From NCBI GenBank assembly GCA_015259105.1, contig JABZGZ010000068.1, forward strand, positions 1 through 6,013: 6,013 nucleotides of DNA, in the 5' to 3' direction. Positions 5,337-6,013 of this stretch are shown here, one piece after another. Source of the DNA: Atopobium sp. GTDB lineage: Bacteria; Actinomycetota; Coriobacteriia; Coriobacteriales; Atopobiaceae. The notes beneath the pieces were generated by a model. It worked only from the letters and a program-made list of their open reading frames with translations. It made no database searches and was not told where the DNA came from. The position numbers and the translations under genes are program-made. Each line of letters opens with the position of its first letter. Positions within the stretch are counted from its first letter, which is position 1.

Positions 5337-5890
5337 TGGATACAGCACAATTAAAGAAGGTGTATAAGGAGACAATTGCTCCTGCGCTTCAAAAGCAATT
5401 CAACTACTCTTCGTCGATGCAGGTTCCTGTATTGAAGAAGATAGTTATTAACCAAGGACTCGGTGATGCTACACAAGATAAGAAGATTGTTGATGTAGCA
5501 ATTAATGAGATCTCGGCTATTACGGGTCAGAAGGCTGTTGCAACCTATTCAAAAAAGGATATTGCAAACTTCAAACTTCGTAAGAAGATGCCAATTGGTG
5601 TGATGGTAACACTTCGTGGAGCACGTATGTATGAGTTCTTAGAGAAACTCATTCGTGTATCTCTTCCACGTATTCGTGACTTTAAAGGTATTGCAACGCG
5701 CTTAGATGGGCGTGGTAACTATACTTTGGGTATCACCGAACAGATTATCTTCCCCGAGATTAACATCGATGAGATTGATCGCATTCAAGGTATGAATATC
5801 ACTTTTGTTACATCGGCTCAGACCGATGAAGAGGGTTATGCTTTGTTGAAGGCTTTTGGTCTCCCATTCAAGAACGCTAAAAACGATTAA
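5336..5890 (+). CDS. rplE: 50S ribosomal protein L5 (uL5)
   Basis: uL5 binds 5S rRNA in the central protuberance and contacts P-site tRNA and S13. The 184-residue product (E. coli 179) opens with MDTAQLKKVYKETIAPALQK. The conserved PVLKKIVINQGLGDA (31-45), AITGQKAVATYSKKDIANFK (61-80) and GVMVTLRGARMYEFLEKLI (88-106) follow. The loop around LPRIRDFKGI (110-119) and DGRGNYTLGITEQIIFPEI (124-142) is typical of the family. The C-terminus reads TDEEGYALLKAFGLPF. The start is shared with the rplX stop in a TAATG overlap and preceded by AGGGGAGG. rpsN follows after 5 nt. The start is supported by the family N-terminus. Confidence 0.98.
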   Translation: MDTAQLKKVYKETIAPALQKQFNYSSSMQVPVLKKIVINQGLGDATQDKKIVDVAINEISAITGQKAVATYSKKDIANFKLRKKMPIGVMVTLRGARMYEFLEKLIRVSLPRIRDFKGIATRLDGRGNYTLGITEQIIFPEINIDEIDRIQGMNITFVTSAQTDEEGYALLKAFGLPFKNAKND

Positions 5891-5895
5891 GGAAT

Positions 5896-6013
5896 ATGGC
5901 AAAAGAATCTATGAAAGCTCGCGAAGTTAAGCGTGCGAAGCTTGTTGCTCGTTATGCTGAAAAGCGTGCAGCTCTGAAAAAGATTGTTGCAACTTCTACT
6001 GATTTGGCCGAGG
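5896..6013 (+). CDS. rpsN: 30S ribosomal protein S14 (uS14), 3'-truncated by window edge
   Basis: uS14 is a 30S head protein that binds 16S rRNA near S3 and S10. Only the first 39 complete codons and one further base are present: MAKESMKAREVKRAKLVARY, then AEKRAALKKIV up to DLAE. This helical, Lys/Arg/Ala-rich start matches the longer S14 type (about 89-101 residues) and not the 61-residue zinc-ribbon type, whose early CxxC motif is absent here. The region that would confirm the absence of zinc ligands lies beyond the window. The ATG is 5 nt after rplE. A TAAGGA at 5888-5893 overlaps the rplE stop, but it ends only 2 nt before the start, too close for normal Shine-Dalgarno use. Order and sequence make the assignment firm. 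Confidence 0.95.
   Translation, partial: MAKESMKAREVKRAKLVARYAEKRAALKKIVATSTDLAE

Noticed and set aside
5888..5893. TAAGGA as Shine-Dalgarno site for rpsN
   Set aside because: It ends only 2 nt before the ATG, too close for normal pairing; the TAA part is simply the rplE stop.

Overview
The window is one uninterrupted stretch of the bacterial S10-spc ribosomal protein gene cluster, all on the + strand. It runs from the 3' three-quarters of rplC (uL3) to the first 39 codons of rpsN (uS14). The order is rplC', rplD, rplW, rplB, rpsS, rplV, rpsC, rplP, rpmC, rpsQ, rplN, rplX, rplE, rpsN', the canonical bacterial order with no insertion, loss or rearrangement. Coding density is near total. The largest gap is 36 nt (rpsS-rplV), most gaps are under 15 nt, and two junctions overlap by one base in a TAATG arrangement. 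There are no RNA genes, mobile elements, CRISPR arrays or factor-independent terminators.

The organism is most likely a member of the Bacteroidota, order Bacteroidales, and probably close to Prevotella or its relatives; the genus is a guess from memory of the family sequences. The support is as follows. Protein signatures such as GSIGACSYP in L3, DHPMGGGEG in L2 and an N-terminally extended 134-residue L22 fit this group. The S3 tail is rich in Gly, Arg and Asn. Start codons are preceded by A/T-rich leaders that mostly lack a Shine-Dalgarno sequence. All starts chosen are ATG and all 13 visible stops are TAA.

Layout: positions 1-4628 correspond to the S10 operon of E. coli (rplC to rpsQ), and 4631-6013 to the start of the spc operon (rplN onward). 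Here only 2 nt separate the two parts, so they look like one transcription unit. The products build both subunits. L2, L3, L4, L22, L23, L29, L14, L16, L24 and L5 form the 50S core, the exit tunnel, the tunnel exit, the factor-side face and the 5S rRNA region. S3, S14 and S19 belong to the 30S head and S17 to the 30S body.

I do not see a previously undescribed system; this is conserved housekeeping DNA. The points worth a second look are small and regulatory: a full match to the Bacteroides-type promoter consensus inside rplD, a well-spaced Shine-Dalgarno-like sequence before rplW, a second one before rplE, a GC-only hairpin just inside rplB, and the seamless S10/spc junction.
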